From assembly GCA_017465145.1 (NCBI GenBank), contig JAFTWU010000017.1:1-64000 (forward strand): a stretch of 64,000 bases of DNA, read 5' to 3'. Source of the DNA: Clostridia bacterium (GTDB taxonomy: Bacteria; Bacillota; Clostridia; Christensenellales; Borkfalkiaceae). Positions 1-7,361 of the stretch are shown one piece after another (position 1 is the stretch's first letter; every line of letters starts with the position of its first letter). The position numbers and the translations under genes are program-made. The notes beneath the pieces are model-generated. The model saw only the letters and a program-made list of their open reading frames with translations. It ran no database searches and was not told the DNA's origin.

Positions 1-24
1 TCCCGCACGTTGCAATAGCGGATT

Positions 25-100
25 TGGTGGGAACAATAGGGCTCGAACCTATGACCCTCTGCTTGTAAGGCAGATGCTCTCCCAGCTGAGCTATGCTCCC
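25..100 (-). tRNA. tRNA-Val (anticodon TAC), CCA encoded
   Basis: The minus strand folds as a 76-nt cloverleaf. Acceptor strands GGGAGCA and TGTTCCC pair with one G-U, followed by A and an encoded CCA. The T arm holds GGTTCGAGCC and the anticodon loop reads CTTACAA, giving anticodon TAC for valine. A good promoter lies just upstream on the same strand. Confidence 0.96.
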
Positions 101-119
101 GTTTCGCTATTGCTAAGAT

Positions 120-148
120 AATATACCAAATTTAAAAATAAAATGCAA
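120..148 (-). promoter_or_regulatory. Promoter for tRNA-Val
   Basis: Read on the minus strand, TTGCAT (148-143) and TATATT (125-120) are 17 bp apart. This predicts a transcription start about 10-15 nt upstream of the tRNA 5' end. Confidence 0.6.
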
Positions 149-201
149 GTGATTTTATGCCTTTTTTCAAAATTTTTTTAATTTTTTTTCAAAGGGGGTT
201 A

Positions 202-230
202 TTGCCAAGTAAATTAATCAATTATATAAT
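202..230 (+). promoter_or_regulatory. Sigma-A-type promoter for ROK glucokinase
   Basis: TTGCCA (202-207) and TATAAT (225-230) are 17 bp apart. The start near 237 leaves about 30 nt of leader before the chosen start codon at 267, but only about 12 nt before the upstream ATG at 249. Confidence 0.7.
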
Positions 231-266
231 ATTAATGTAATATAAAAAATGTTAAAAAAGGTGCAT

Positions 267-1211
267 ATGTATACTATTGGCGTAGATATCGGTGGAATGA
301 GCGTTAAAGTTGGCTTGGTTGATGAAAACGGTAAAATAATTTCTCAATGCCGTGAAAAGACCGCGCCCACACCAGACGAAGTAATTTTTAAGATGGCAAA
401 TCAAATTAAATCTTTAATAGAAGGTGCATCACTTTCCGTTAAGGATATAAAGGGGATAGGTATAGGTTGCCCCGGTGCTGTTACAAGCGAAACGGGTATG
501 GTTGCCTTTTTGCCAAATCTTGGTTGGAGAGACGTTCCTATTGCAAAAGAACTTCAAAAACTTATTGACCTTCCCGTAAAGATTTCTAACGACGCTAACG
601 TTGCCGCTCTTGGCGAAGCAATTTATGGTTGCGCTAGAGATTACGATACTTCCGTTATGTTCACGCTTGGCACGGGTGTTGGCGGTGGCATAATTATAAA
701 TAAAAAACTTTACGAAGGCGGACACTCTCGCGGGGCAGAGCTTGGGCATATGACTCTCGTTATGGACGGTGAGCCTTGCACATGCGGTAGAAACGGCTGT
801 ATAGAATGTTACGTTTCCGCAACCGCCCTTATGAAACAAACTAAAGAAGAAATGAATAAAAACCCCGAAAGTTTAATGTGGCAAATCGTTGGTGGCGATA
901 TCAATAAAGTTGACGGCAAAACGGCGTTTGACTGCGCTAAAAAAGGGGATAAATCTGCAATTACCGTGCGCGATAACTACGTTAAATATCTAAGCGAAAG
1001 TATCCTTAATATGCTTAATATTTTCCGCCCAGACGCCTTTATTTTAGGCGGTGGCGTAAGTTTACAAGGCAGGGAATTAACCGAACCCGTTACTGAATAT
1101 TGCGAAAAATTCAACTATGGTTACGAAGACGCACCAAAGACCAAAATTTTAACGGCAACCCTTGGTAACGACGCAGGTATAATCGGCGCAGCAGCATTAT
1201 TTAATGAATAA
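267..1211 (+). CDS. glcK: ROK family glucokinase
   Basis: This is a 314-residue cytoplasmic ROK kinase that probably phosphorylates glucose with ATP to glucose-6-phosphate. Visible hallmarks are the N-terminal phosphate-binding stretch GVDIGGMSVKVG, a GTGVGGGI loop, the EGGHSRGAELGHM substrate segment, and the ROK zinc motif CTCGRNGCIE. Length is normal for Firmicutes glucokinase. I chose ATG 267 over ATG 249 because AAGGTG sits directly before it and the promoter leaves too little leader for 249. The gene stands alone, divergent from tRNA-Val, and ends in a terminator. Another hexose or ManNAc specificity cannot be excluded. Confidence 0.88.
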   Translation: MYTIGVDIGGMSVKVGLVDENGKIISQCREKTAPTPDEVIFKMANQIKSLIEGASLSVKDIKGIGIGCPGAVTSETGMVAFLPNLGWRDVPIAKELQKLIDLPVKISNDANVAALGEAIYGCARDYDTSVMFTLGTGVGGGIIINKKLYEGGHSRGAELGHMTLVMDGEPCTCGRNGCIECYVSATALMKQTKEEMNKNPESLMWQIVGGDINKVDGKTAFDCAKKGDKSAITVRDNYVKYLSESILNMLNIFRPDAFILGGGVSLQGRELTEPVTEYCEKFNYGYEDAPKTKILTATLGNDAGIIGAAALFNE

Positions 1212-1236
1212 TAAAATTGATTAAAAAATCTAATTA

Positions 1237-1275
1237 AAAACTCGACTTTTCAAAAGCCGAGTTTTCTTTTTTCTA
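1237..1275 (+). terminator. Intrinsic terminator after glucokinase
   Basis: A stem of CTCG/CGAG plus CTTTT/AAAAG with one mismatch is followed by a T-rich tract. Confidence 0.75.
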
Positions 1276-1278
1276 ATA

Positions 1279-1307
1279 TTGTAAAAAACAAAAAAGTGTG
1301 TTATACT
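1279..1307 (+). promoter_or_regulatory. Promoter of the structured RNA / methyltransferase leader
   Basis: TTGTAA (1279-1284) and TATACT (1302-1307) are 17 bp apart. The expected start, near G1314, coincides with the first base of the long closing stem of the RNA that follows. Confidence 0.65.
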
Positions 1308-1313
1308 AATTTT

Positions 1314-1512
1314 GCGACACAATTAAATAGTGCAAAGGGTATAGTTATGGGGATAGTATACCTTCTTTTTGCGCATTATCATAATGTTTGAATTTGTAAA
1401 AAATGCGAATTCCGTTTTATTATGGTAATGTGGTTGTCCCCATGCTATTTTAATTGTGTCGCAACAAGGGATTTGCGTTTTATGTGCGCAATCTCGGTTG
1501 CGCACTTTTTTA
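1314..1512 (+). ncRNA. Candidate structured RNA, about 200 nt, upstream of the R-M-like genes
   Basis: This fills the 338-bp gap between the glucokinase and the methyltransferase. The 5' segment 1312-1330 is complementary to 1445-1464 (19-20 bp with one bulge), closing a rod-like fold. Inside, 1338-1343 pairs with 1357-1362, 1347-1353 is perfectly complementary to 1437-1443, 1374-1385 pairs with 1419-1430 (one G-U), and 1390-1394 pairs with 1408-1412. An intrinsic terminator follows at 1484-1515. The rod with an asymmetric central bubble resembles 6S RNA in outline. A leader attenuator or a MITE-like element are alternatives. That it is an RNA is an inference from promoter, fold and terminator; the family is not identified. 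Confidence 0.5.
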
Positions 1513-1515
1513 TTT
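1484..1515 (+). terminator. Intrinsic terminator between structured RNA and methyltransferase
   Basis: A perfect 8-bp stem GTGCGCAA/TTGCGCAC with loop TCTCGG is followed by TTTTTTATTTT. It can end the upstream RNA or act as an attenuator for the methyltransferase gene. Confidence 0.85.
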
Positions 1516-1549
1516 TAAAGGTGCGACTTAAAATAAGGAGCATCATTTT

Positions 1550-2650
1550 ATGTCAAAGAACGACAATTTAAGGGTGGCAAAAAGTGAAAAACAGGATGAA
1601 TTTTATACTCAATTAGTAGATATTGAAAAAGAATTAAAACATTACAAAAAGCACTTCAAAGATAAAATTGTCTTTTGTAACTGTGATGACCCCTATGAAA
1701 GCAATTTTTTCAAGTATTTTGCTATGAATTTCAACTATTTAGGTTTAAAAAAGTTAATTTGCACTTGTTATGATAACTCACCCATTGCTTATACACAATT
1801 ATCTTTTTTAGAAAATGAAAAACAAATTCCTAATAAAAACAGAAAAGCTTATAAAATAGAGATAACTGAAGTTGAAGACTATAATAAAGACGGCGCAGTT
1901 GATTTGGCAGACGTGGAATATCTTGTAAGAAATAAAAAGAACACGCTGACTCTGCTAAAGGGTGATGGTGATTTTAGAAGTGAAGAGTGTATTGAATTGT
2001 TAAAACAATGCGATATAGTTGTAACAAATCCACCATTTTCTCTTTTTCGTGATTATATTGTTCAATTGGTGGAAAGTAACAAAAAATTTATTATTTTAGG
2101 TAATCAAAATGCAATTACATATAGAGAAATTTTTCCATATTTGAAAGATAATATTTTTTGGCTAGGTTATAATGCTGGTGCTCAAACATTTGAAGTGCCT
2201 TTTCATTTTGAAAGAAGTAATACTTATGTAGAGAATGGTAAGAAATATGCAAAGTTTGGTAATATATGCTGGTTTACAAATTTATCCACAACTAAAAGAA
2301 ACGAGTCATTAATTTGTTATAAAAATTACAGCGAAAATCAATATGATGAATATATTAACTTCGACGCTATAGATATTAGTAAAATATCAGACATACCTAT
2401 CGATTATTATGGAGCAATGGGTGTTCCTGTCACATTTATGGATAAATATAATCCAGAACAGTTTGAGATTTTAGGAATTGATGGGGGCGATATGGGGGTA
2501 AGTTATGGCGTAGGTGTAAATTTAACGAAGGAAGAGTGTAATGCTTTATTTAAGGAACATAAAGGCTTTAGACGAGGTAAACTTTGTTATAGAGATAAAA
2601 ATGGTGAATTGCAAGTATGCTATAGAAGAATCTTAATTAAAAGGAAATGA
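1550..2650 (+). CDS. EcoRI-family adenine-specific DNA methyltransferase
   Basis: This 366-residue protein belongs to the M.EcoRI-like N6-adenine methyltransferase family. The N-terminal block (QDEFYTQLVDIEKELKHY, then VFCNCDDPYESNFFKYF) is typical of it. The catalytic motif IV is NPPF in the segment VVTNPPFSLF near residue 160. It should transfer methyl groups from S-adenosylmethionine to adenine in DNA. AAGGAG at 1535-1540 sets the ATG at 1550. The nuclease gene follows after 4 bp, so the pair reads as one transcript with the methylase first. Recognition of GAATTC is only a family-based guess. NAT codons before G-starting codons are more common here than in neighbouring core genes, which suggests acquisition. 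Confidence 0.88.
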   Translation: MSKNDNLRVAKSEKQDEFYTQLVDIEKELKHYKKHFKDKIVFCNCDDPYESNFFKYFAMNFNYLGLKKLICTCYDNSPIAYTQLSFLENEKQIPNKNRKAYKIEITEVEDYNKDGAVDLADVEYLVRNKKNTLTLLKGDGDFRSEECIELLKQCDIVVTNPPFSLFRDYIVQLVESNKKFIILGNQNAITYREIFPYLKDNIFWLGYNAGAQTFEVPFHFERSNTYVENGKKYAKFGNICWFTNLSTTKRNESLICYKNYSENQYDEYINFDAIDISKISDIPIDYYGAMGVPVTFMDKYNPEQFEILGIDGGDMGVSYGVGVNLTKEECNALFKEHKGFRRGKLCYRDKNGELQVCYRRILIKRK

Positions 2651-2654
2651 TAAA

Positions 2655-3764
2655 ATGCAAATAGAATTACACGAAATACAAATAAGAGATATTGTTAACG
2701 GCTATGTAGATAGCCAAGAAAATGGTGTTGTTGGTTATGGTGGAAGACTAAATATTCGCCCTGCTTTTCAACGCGAATTTGTATATAAAGAAAAGCAACG
2801 TAATGCCGTTATAGAAACGGTTGTAAAAGGTTTTCCACTTAACGTTATGTATTGGGTAGAAGACGAAAACGGCAATTTTGAATTGTTAGATGGTCAGCAA
2901 CGAACTTTATCTATTTGTCAATATGTAAATGGTGATTTTTCACTTAACAGCCGTGCTTTTCACAATCTTACAGAAACGGAGAAAAACCAAATTTTAGATT
3001 ATCCACTTATGATTTATATTTGCAAGGGTAACGACAGAGAAAAACTTGATTGGTTTAAGATTATCAACATTGCTGGCGTGCAATTAAAAGACCAAGAATT
3101 AAGAAACGCAATTTACACGGGTGAATGGCTTTCTGATGCTAAAAGATATTTTTCAAAAAATGGTTGTGTAGCATATCTTTTAGCAAATAAATACCTTAGC
3201 GGAGAAGTTAATAGGCAAGACTATTTAGAAACCGTTTTATCTTGGATTTCAGCAAAACAAGAGATTAAATTAGAAGAATATATGTCTATTCACCAACACG
3301 ATAGTCATGCAACACCCTTATGGCAATACTTTCAGTCGGTAATAAATTGGGTGCAAACCATATTTCCTAAATATCGTAAAGAAATGAAGGGCTTACAATG
3401 GGGCGAATTATACAATAAATATGGCGATAATGAATATAATCCGCAAGAGCTAGAGAGAAAAATTATTGCTTTAATGCAGGATGATGACGTTACAAAGCGA
3501 TCGGGTATATATGAATATTTGCTTTCTGGCAAAGAAAAATGTTTAAATATTCGCACGTTTACGGATAACGAAAAAAGGCAAGTATACGAAAGACAAGGCG
3601 GAATTTGCCCATATTGTGTAGCGGAAGGAAACAGTAAAACACACTATGAAATAGAAGAGATGGAAGCCGACCATATTATACCTTGGAGTAGGGGTGGTAA
3701 AACTAACATAGAAAACTGTCAAATGTTGTGTAGAAGACACAATAACGAAAAGTCTAATAGGTAG
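2655..3764 (+). CDS. DUF262-HNH fusion endonuclease (partner of the methyltransferase)
   Basis: This 369-residue protein has an N-terminal DUF262 (ParB/sulfiredoxin-like) domain with the hallmark DGQQR at residues 79-83. Its C-terminal HNH nuclease has a CxxC pair at 318/321, D339-H340, a second Cys pair at 355/359 and H362-N363. DUF262 proteins such as GmrS, BrxU and SspE are NTP-dependent restriction or defence enzymes, usually joined to a DUF1524 HNH. Here the nuclease looks like a classical zinc-bound HNH. With the methylase only 4 bp upstream, the pair probably works as a restriction-modification-type defence. The start has a GGA ribosome site. A terminator closes the cassette. Target and cofactor cannot be read from sequence. 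Confidence 0.85.
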   Translation: MQIELHEIQIRDIVNGYVDSQENGVVGYGGRLNIRPAFQREFVYKEKQRNAVIETVVKGFPLNVMYWVEDENGNFELLDGQQRTLSICQYVNGDFSLNSRAFHNLTETEKNQILDYPLMIYICKGNDREKLDWFKIINIAGVQLKDQELRNAIYTGEWLSDAKRYFSKNGCVAYLLANKYLSGEVNRQDYLETVLSWISAKQEIKLEEYMSIHQHDSHATPLWQYFQSVINWVQTIFPKYRKEMKGLQWGELYNKYGDNEYNPQELERKIIALMQDDDVTKRSGIYEYLLSGKEKCLNIRTFTDNEKRQVYERQGGICPYCVAEGNSKTHYEIEEMEADHIIPWSRGGKTNIENCQMLCRRHNNEKSNR

Positions 3765-3771
3765 CAAAAAT

Positions 3772-3805
3772 AAAGGATAGCAAAACTCTTGCTATCCTTT
3801 AATCA
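3772..3805. terminator. Bidirectional terminator between nuclease gene and araC-type gene
   Basis: A perfect 12-bp stem AAAGGATAGCAA/TTGCTATCCTTT has a 5-nt loop and A/T-rich flanks on both sides. It serves the convergent genes on either side. Confidence 0.85.
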
Positions 3806-3806
3806 T

Positions 3807-4706
3807 TTACAACAAATTATCCGCTTTAATACTGTTTATATATTCGGTGGGGGACATATCGGTATGCAATTTAAATTGACGGCTGAAATAAAATACTGAA
3901 TTAAAGCCAAGCATATCGGCAATTTCCGTTACGGTATATTTACTTTGGCTTAGTAGTTTTTTTGCCCTATCAATCTTAAGGTCTATAAAGTATTGCAAAA
4001 TAGATTTTCCCGTCTTTTTCTTAAACAAAGACTTAATATAACTTTTAGAAAAACCAAGGTTAATAGATAGTTCGTCTAAACTAACTTGTTCGGCGGTTTC
4101 TAGCTTGCTTTTTAATATCGTTATAATGTTTTTTACCGTGTCGCCACTAAAGGCTTCCATAGGGGAGTCCACGGTAACTTCCGCGTAATTTTCCGCATTT
4201 CGAACAAGCGAAATCAATAGTAATTCTAAGCAGTTTTTAATGATTTGGTCATTGCCGAACGGTCGCGAAGTTTTCTTTGTCATTTTAGTCAAAAATACTT
4301 CGTTAAGCTTATCGTGATAGCCTGCTTTTACTTCACCTAAAATTCTAGTTAAAAGGTCTTTTTCATAGTCGGTAAATTCTAAAATTTTATCATTTATTCC
4401 ACTTAAAGAACGACAGGTGCAATCAAACGAAACTATTGCCGAATTTGCAAACTTATCTTCAGTATAAACGGTGTGCGTTTGGTTGGGGTGGTGCAAAAAG
4501 GCTTGACCTTGCGTTAAAGAATAAGTTTTGTTGTCTGCAACCACCTTTGCGTTACCGCTATCGATAAAAATAAGTTCCCAAAAATTATGTTTTTCGGGAG
4601 CGACGCGGAAATTCTTACCATACTTAAAATAATGTACGGTATAAATTGAAGAAATAGTAAGTTGTTCTTTTAGATAATTTTTTTCATATTTAGAATTTTT
4701 TGCCAT
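3807..4706 (-). CDS. AraC family transcriptional regulator
   Basis: This is a 299-residue regulator with an N-terminal cupin-type sensor domain (roughly residues 25-130, with HNFWELIFIDSG and HHPNQTHTVY). The C-terminal AraC helix-turn-helix pair runs over about the last 100 residues (LSINLGFSKSYIKSLFKKKTG; ADMLGFNSVFYFSRQFK). It is transcribed divergently from the ROK/SIS/CBM9-like operon and probably controls it in response to the sugar ligand. I chose ATG 4706; an in-frame ATG at 4748 would add 14 hydrophobic residues upstream of the domain. Neither has a convincing ribosome site. A promoter candidate at 4744-4716 would make the 4706 start almost leaderless. Confidence 0.87.
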   Translation of the reverse strand: MAKNSKYEKNYLKEQLTISSIYTVHYFKYGKNFRVAPEKHNFWELIFIDSGNAKVVADNKTYSLTQGQAFLHHPNQTHTVYTEDKFANSAIVSFDCTCRSLSGINDKILEFTDYEKDLLTRILGEVKAGYHDKLNEVFLTKMTKKTSRPFGNDQIIKNCLELLLISLVRNAENYAEVTVDSPMEAFSGDTVKNIITILKSKLETAEQVSLDELSINLGFSKSYIKSLFKKKTGKSILQYFIDLKIDRAKKLLSQSKYTVTEIADMLGFNSVFYFSRQFKLHTDMSPTEYINSIKADNLL

Positions 4707-4715
4707 ATCGTATAT

Positions 4716-4744
4716 ATAGTAAAACAAATTTATAAAAAATGCAA
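4716..4744 (-). promoter_or_regulatory. Candidate promoter of the AraC-type gene
   Basis: On the minus strand TTGCAT (4744-4739) and TACTAT (4721-4716) are 17 bp apart. The predicted start falls within a few bases of ATG 4706. Confidence 0.4.
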
Positions 4745-4751
4745 GCATTTA

Positions 4752-4792
4752 TGTCTTTTTGTGTAAATACTTTTTCGCTTTATATAAAGACA
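4752..4792. promoter_or_regulatory. Inverted pair TGTCTTT / AAAGACA in the divergent intergenic region
   Basis: TGTCTTT (4752-4758) and its inverse AAAGACA (4786-4792) lie between the AraC-type gene and the operon it faces. They are plausible half-sites for the regulator. In AT-rich DNA a 7-bp pair is suggestive only. Confidence 0.3.
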
Positions 4793-4845
4793 TTTATATA
4801 AAACTGTTGTAAAATAAAAGAAAAAACAATAGGGAGAAATAATTT

Positions 4846-6210
4846 ATGAAATTCGTACCTGCTTATGACAAGGGCTTCAACCCGATGAGCGTTAAACTTG
4901 CCGCTTTCCGTAAAGAAGTTGCTGCAAGCGAATCTAAACTTGTTAAAATTTGTGTTGAAAGAAACGACGGTTATAACTACGTTTACGAACTTTCAGTATT
5001 CAAAGCACCTGAAAAGGCTGAAGAAAACTATAAAGTTATCGAACGTATTATTAAGTCAATTTTATGGGTAGTTGGCGGTTACAAAATTTATATTTGTGGC
5101 GACGACGACCTTTACGAAAGAATTTACGCTGATTACACCGATAAGGGCAGACGTGCTTTCGACGTTGACTTTATGCAAACCGTTTACGAACAACCTTTTG
5201 AAGTAATTAAGGTTGACGAAAAGAACTTCCCCGAATTTAAGCCTTGTGAAGTTAAAATCGGTGGTCACCTTGACGGTTGCCGTATCGGTTTTGACGCTGG
5301 TGGTAGCGATAGAAAAGTTAGTGCCGTTATCGACGGTAAAGTAGTATATAGTGAAGAAGTTGTTTGGTTCCCCAAAATTAACAGCGACTATAACTATCAC
5401 TACGAAGGTATTATGGCTGCAATGAAAACTGCTGCATCAAAAATGCCCAGAGTTGACGCTATCGGCGTTTCAAGTGCAGGTGTATATATTAACAATAAAA
5501 TTATGGTTGCATCACTTTTCTTAAAAGTTCCTAAGGAAGATTATAAAGAACACGTTCAACCTATGTATATTAATATTGCAAAGGAAATCGGCGCACCCCT
5601 AGAGGTTGCAAACGACGGTGACGTTACCGCTTTAGCAGGTGCTATGGACTTAAACGACAACTGCGTTTTAGGTATCGCAATGGGTACTAGTGAAGCGGTT
5701 GGTTACATCAACGATAAAGGCTTATTAAACGGTTGGCTTTCAGAAGTTGCTTTCGTTCCCGTAGACTTTAGCGAAGACGCTATGGTTGACGAATGGAGTG
5801 GCGACTATGGTTGTGGCGTTAAATACTTCTCTCAAGACGGCGTTATTAAACTTGCTGAAAATGCAGGTCATAAGTTCCCTAAAGATGCGTCTCCTGCAGA
5901 AAAACTTAAAGAAATTCAAAAATTAATGCTAGACGGCGACCCCATGGCTAAACAAATTTACGAAGATATCGGTGTTTACCTTGGTTACGCTATTCCATAC
6001 TATGCAGAATTCTATCAAATTAAGCACTTATTGTTGCTTGGCCGTGTAACTAGTGGTGAAGGTGGCAATCTTATTATGGAAAAGGCAAGGGAAGTATTAA
6101 AGGCAGAATTCCCCGAATATGCTGACATCGATATTACTATGCCTGACGAAAAGAATAAACGCGTTGGTCAAAGTATTGCCGCTGCATCACTTGCTCAAAG
6201 CAAAAAATAA
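4846..6210 (+). CDS. Atypical ROK/BadF-like sugar kinase or sensor with N-terminal extension
   Basis: This 454-residue protein has about 140 N-terminal residues of unknown type followed by an actin-fold sugar-kinase-like domain. The domain starts at RIGFDAGGSDRK (phosphate 1) and includes VANDGDVTALAG and AMGTSEAVGYI. The ROK zinc motif CxCGxxGC is absent, and the usual GTGxGGG loop reads MGTSEAVG. It may therefore be a kinase of unusual substrate or a sensor. The ribosome site AGGGAGAAA precedes ATG 4846. It leads an operon with a SIS protein and a CBM9-like protein opposite an AraC regulator, which suggests amino-sugar or related glycan metabolism. No exact substrate can be named. Confidence 0.68.
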   Translation: MKFVPAYDKGFNPMSVKLAAFRKEVAASESKLVKICVERNDGYNYVYELSVFKAPEKAEENYKVIERIIKSILWVVGGYKIYICGDDDLYERIYADYTDKGRRAFDVDFMQTVYEQPFEVIKVDEKNFPEFKPCEVKIGGHLDGCRIGFDAGGSDRKVSAVIDGKVVYSEEVVWFPKINSDYNYHYEGIMAAMKTAASKMPRVDAIGVSSAGVYINNKIMVASLFLKVPKEDYKEHVQPMYINIAKEIGAPLEVANDGDVTALAGAMDLNDNCVLGIAMGTSEAVGYINDKGLLNGWLSEVAFVPVDFSEDAMVDEWSGDYGCGVKYFSQDGVIKLAENAGHKFPKDASPAEKLKEIQKLMLDGDPMAKQIYEDIGVYLGYAIPYYAEFYQIKHLLLLGRVTSGEGGNLIMEKAREVLKAEFPEYADIDITMPDEKNKRVGQSIAAASLAQSKK

Positions 6211-6276
6211 GAATATTGACAAAGCACGGTGAAGGTGTTACACTTATATTAATAAATAAAGTTTTAGGAGATTACC

Positions 6277-7359
6277 ATGAACTTTAAAGAAACGCTAATG
6301 TGGAAAGAAATTAACGAAACTCCCGCGATTTTCGGCACTATTTTTGCTGAAAATAAAAGTGTAATGGCAAATTTGGTTAGCACTATTAAAAAAAGTAAGG
6401 CTACCAACTTCGTTGCTGCCGCAAGGGGTACTAGTGACCACGCACTTATCTATTTTAAGTACGTGCTAGAAGTTATGTCTAACTATACTGTTGGTCTATC
6501 CGCACCTAGTGTTATCACTCTTTATAAGGGTAAAATCAACTATGCAAACAGCATCGTAATAGGTTGTTCGCAAAGTGGTAAGGCTGCGGACGTTTTAGAA
6601 GTATTAAAGAAAGGTAACGAACAAGGCGCTATTACTATCGCGGTTACTAACGATAAAGAAAGCCCCATGGCAAAAGAAGCAAAGTTTCACCTTTACTGTA
6701 ACTGTGGTGAAGAAAAAAGTGTTGCCGCTACCAAAACCTTTAACGCGCAACTATATTTATTGTTGTGGCTTGCTGCGGAACTAGGCGACAATAAAGACGA
6801 CCTTATTATGCTTAAAAATCTTAAGGAAGTTATTGAACCGGTTATCCCACAAATTGATGCGCTTACAACTAAATACGCTGAAAAGTTTAAGGATATGAAA
6901 AGCGGTTTCATTTTATCCCGCGGTTTAACTTACGCGATTGCGCTTGAAGGTTCGCTAAAACTTCAAGAAACTTGCTATATCCAAATGAAAGGTTATGCTG
7001 GTAGTGATTTCTATCACGGTCCTATGGCAATGGTTAACGAAGAAACGCCCGTTATCATTTATTGCGCACAAAATAACGGTGATGATGAAATGCAAACCCT
7101 TGTTCGTGCAGACCAAATGAAGAGCGTTGAAAAGATGTTAAGCTTAAATGCTCCCGTTCTTTTGGTAACTAACGACGTTGTTTTAGCAGGAAAATATTCT
7201 AAATGTAACGACGCGCTTATTAAACTTAGCGTTTCAGAAGAAGTTACTATGTTTGCTTTCGCGCTATTTGCTCAAATGTTTGCTTGCAAAGTTTCTTGTG
7301 CAATCGGTAATAACCCAGACAGTCCCCGTGCATTAAATAAGGTAACGATAACGAAATAA
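6277..7359 (+). CDS. SIS-domain sugar-phosphate isomerase/deaminase (GlmS C-terminal-like)
   Basis: This 360-residue protein carries two tandem SIS domains like the isomerase half of GlmS, AgaS or FrlB. Key stretches are FVAAARGTSDHA and GCSQSGKAADV in the first domain, the catalytic-region GEEKSVAATKTF, and RGLTYAIALEGSLKLQET in the second. It lacks the glutaminase domain, so it probably isomerises or deaminates a phosphorylated amino sugar or deglycates a sugar-amine adduct in the cytoplasm. AGGAG precedes ATG 6277. It lies 66 bp after the ROK-like gene and 2 bp before the CBM9-like gene. Confidence 0.82.
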   Translation: MNFKETLMWKEINETPAIFGTIFAENKSVMANLVSTIKKSKATNFVAAARGTSDHALIYFKYVLEVMSNYTVGLSAPSVITLYKGKINYANSIVIGCSQSGKAADVLEVLKKGNEQGAITIAVTNDKESPMAKEAKFHLYCNCGEEKSVAATKTFNAQLYLLLWLAAELGDNKDDLIMLKNLKEVIEPVIPQIDALTTKYAEKFKDMKSGFILSRGLTYAIALEGSLKLQETCYIQMKGYAGSDFYHGPMAMVNEETPVIIYCAQNNGDDEMQTLVRADQMKSVEKMLSLNAPVLLVTNDVVLAGKYSKCNDALIKLSVSEEVTMFAFALFAQMFACKVSCAIGNNPDSPRALNKVTITK

Positions 7360-7361
7360 TT

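Noticed and set aside
1..6. Possible first bases of a second minus-strand tRNA (GCGGGA, as in some tRNA-Gly)
   Set aside because: Only six bases are available, too few to support a call.
429..839. 136-codon minus-strand reading frame opposite the glucokinase
   Set aside because: It overlaps the conserved ROK core and shows no family features or ribosome site.
1323..1505. 60-codon minus-strand reading frame inside the structured region
   Set aside because: It lies within the inverted repeat and terminator, has no ribosome site and an unusual composition. The RNA fold explains the sequence better.
1312..2650. Retron-like RNA (paired 5' and 3' ends) with effector genes
   Set aside because: No reverse transcriptase gene is present nearby; the downstream genes are a methylase and an HNH nuclease.
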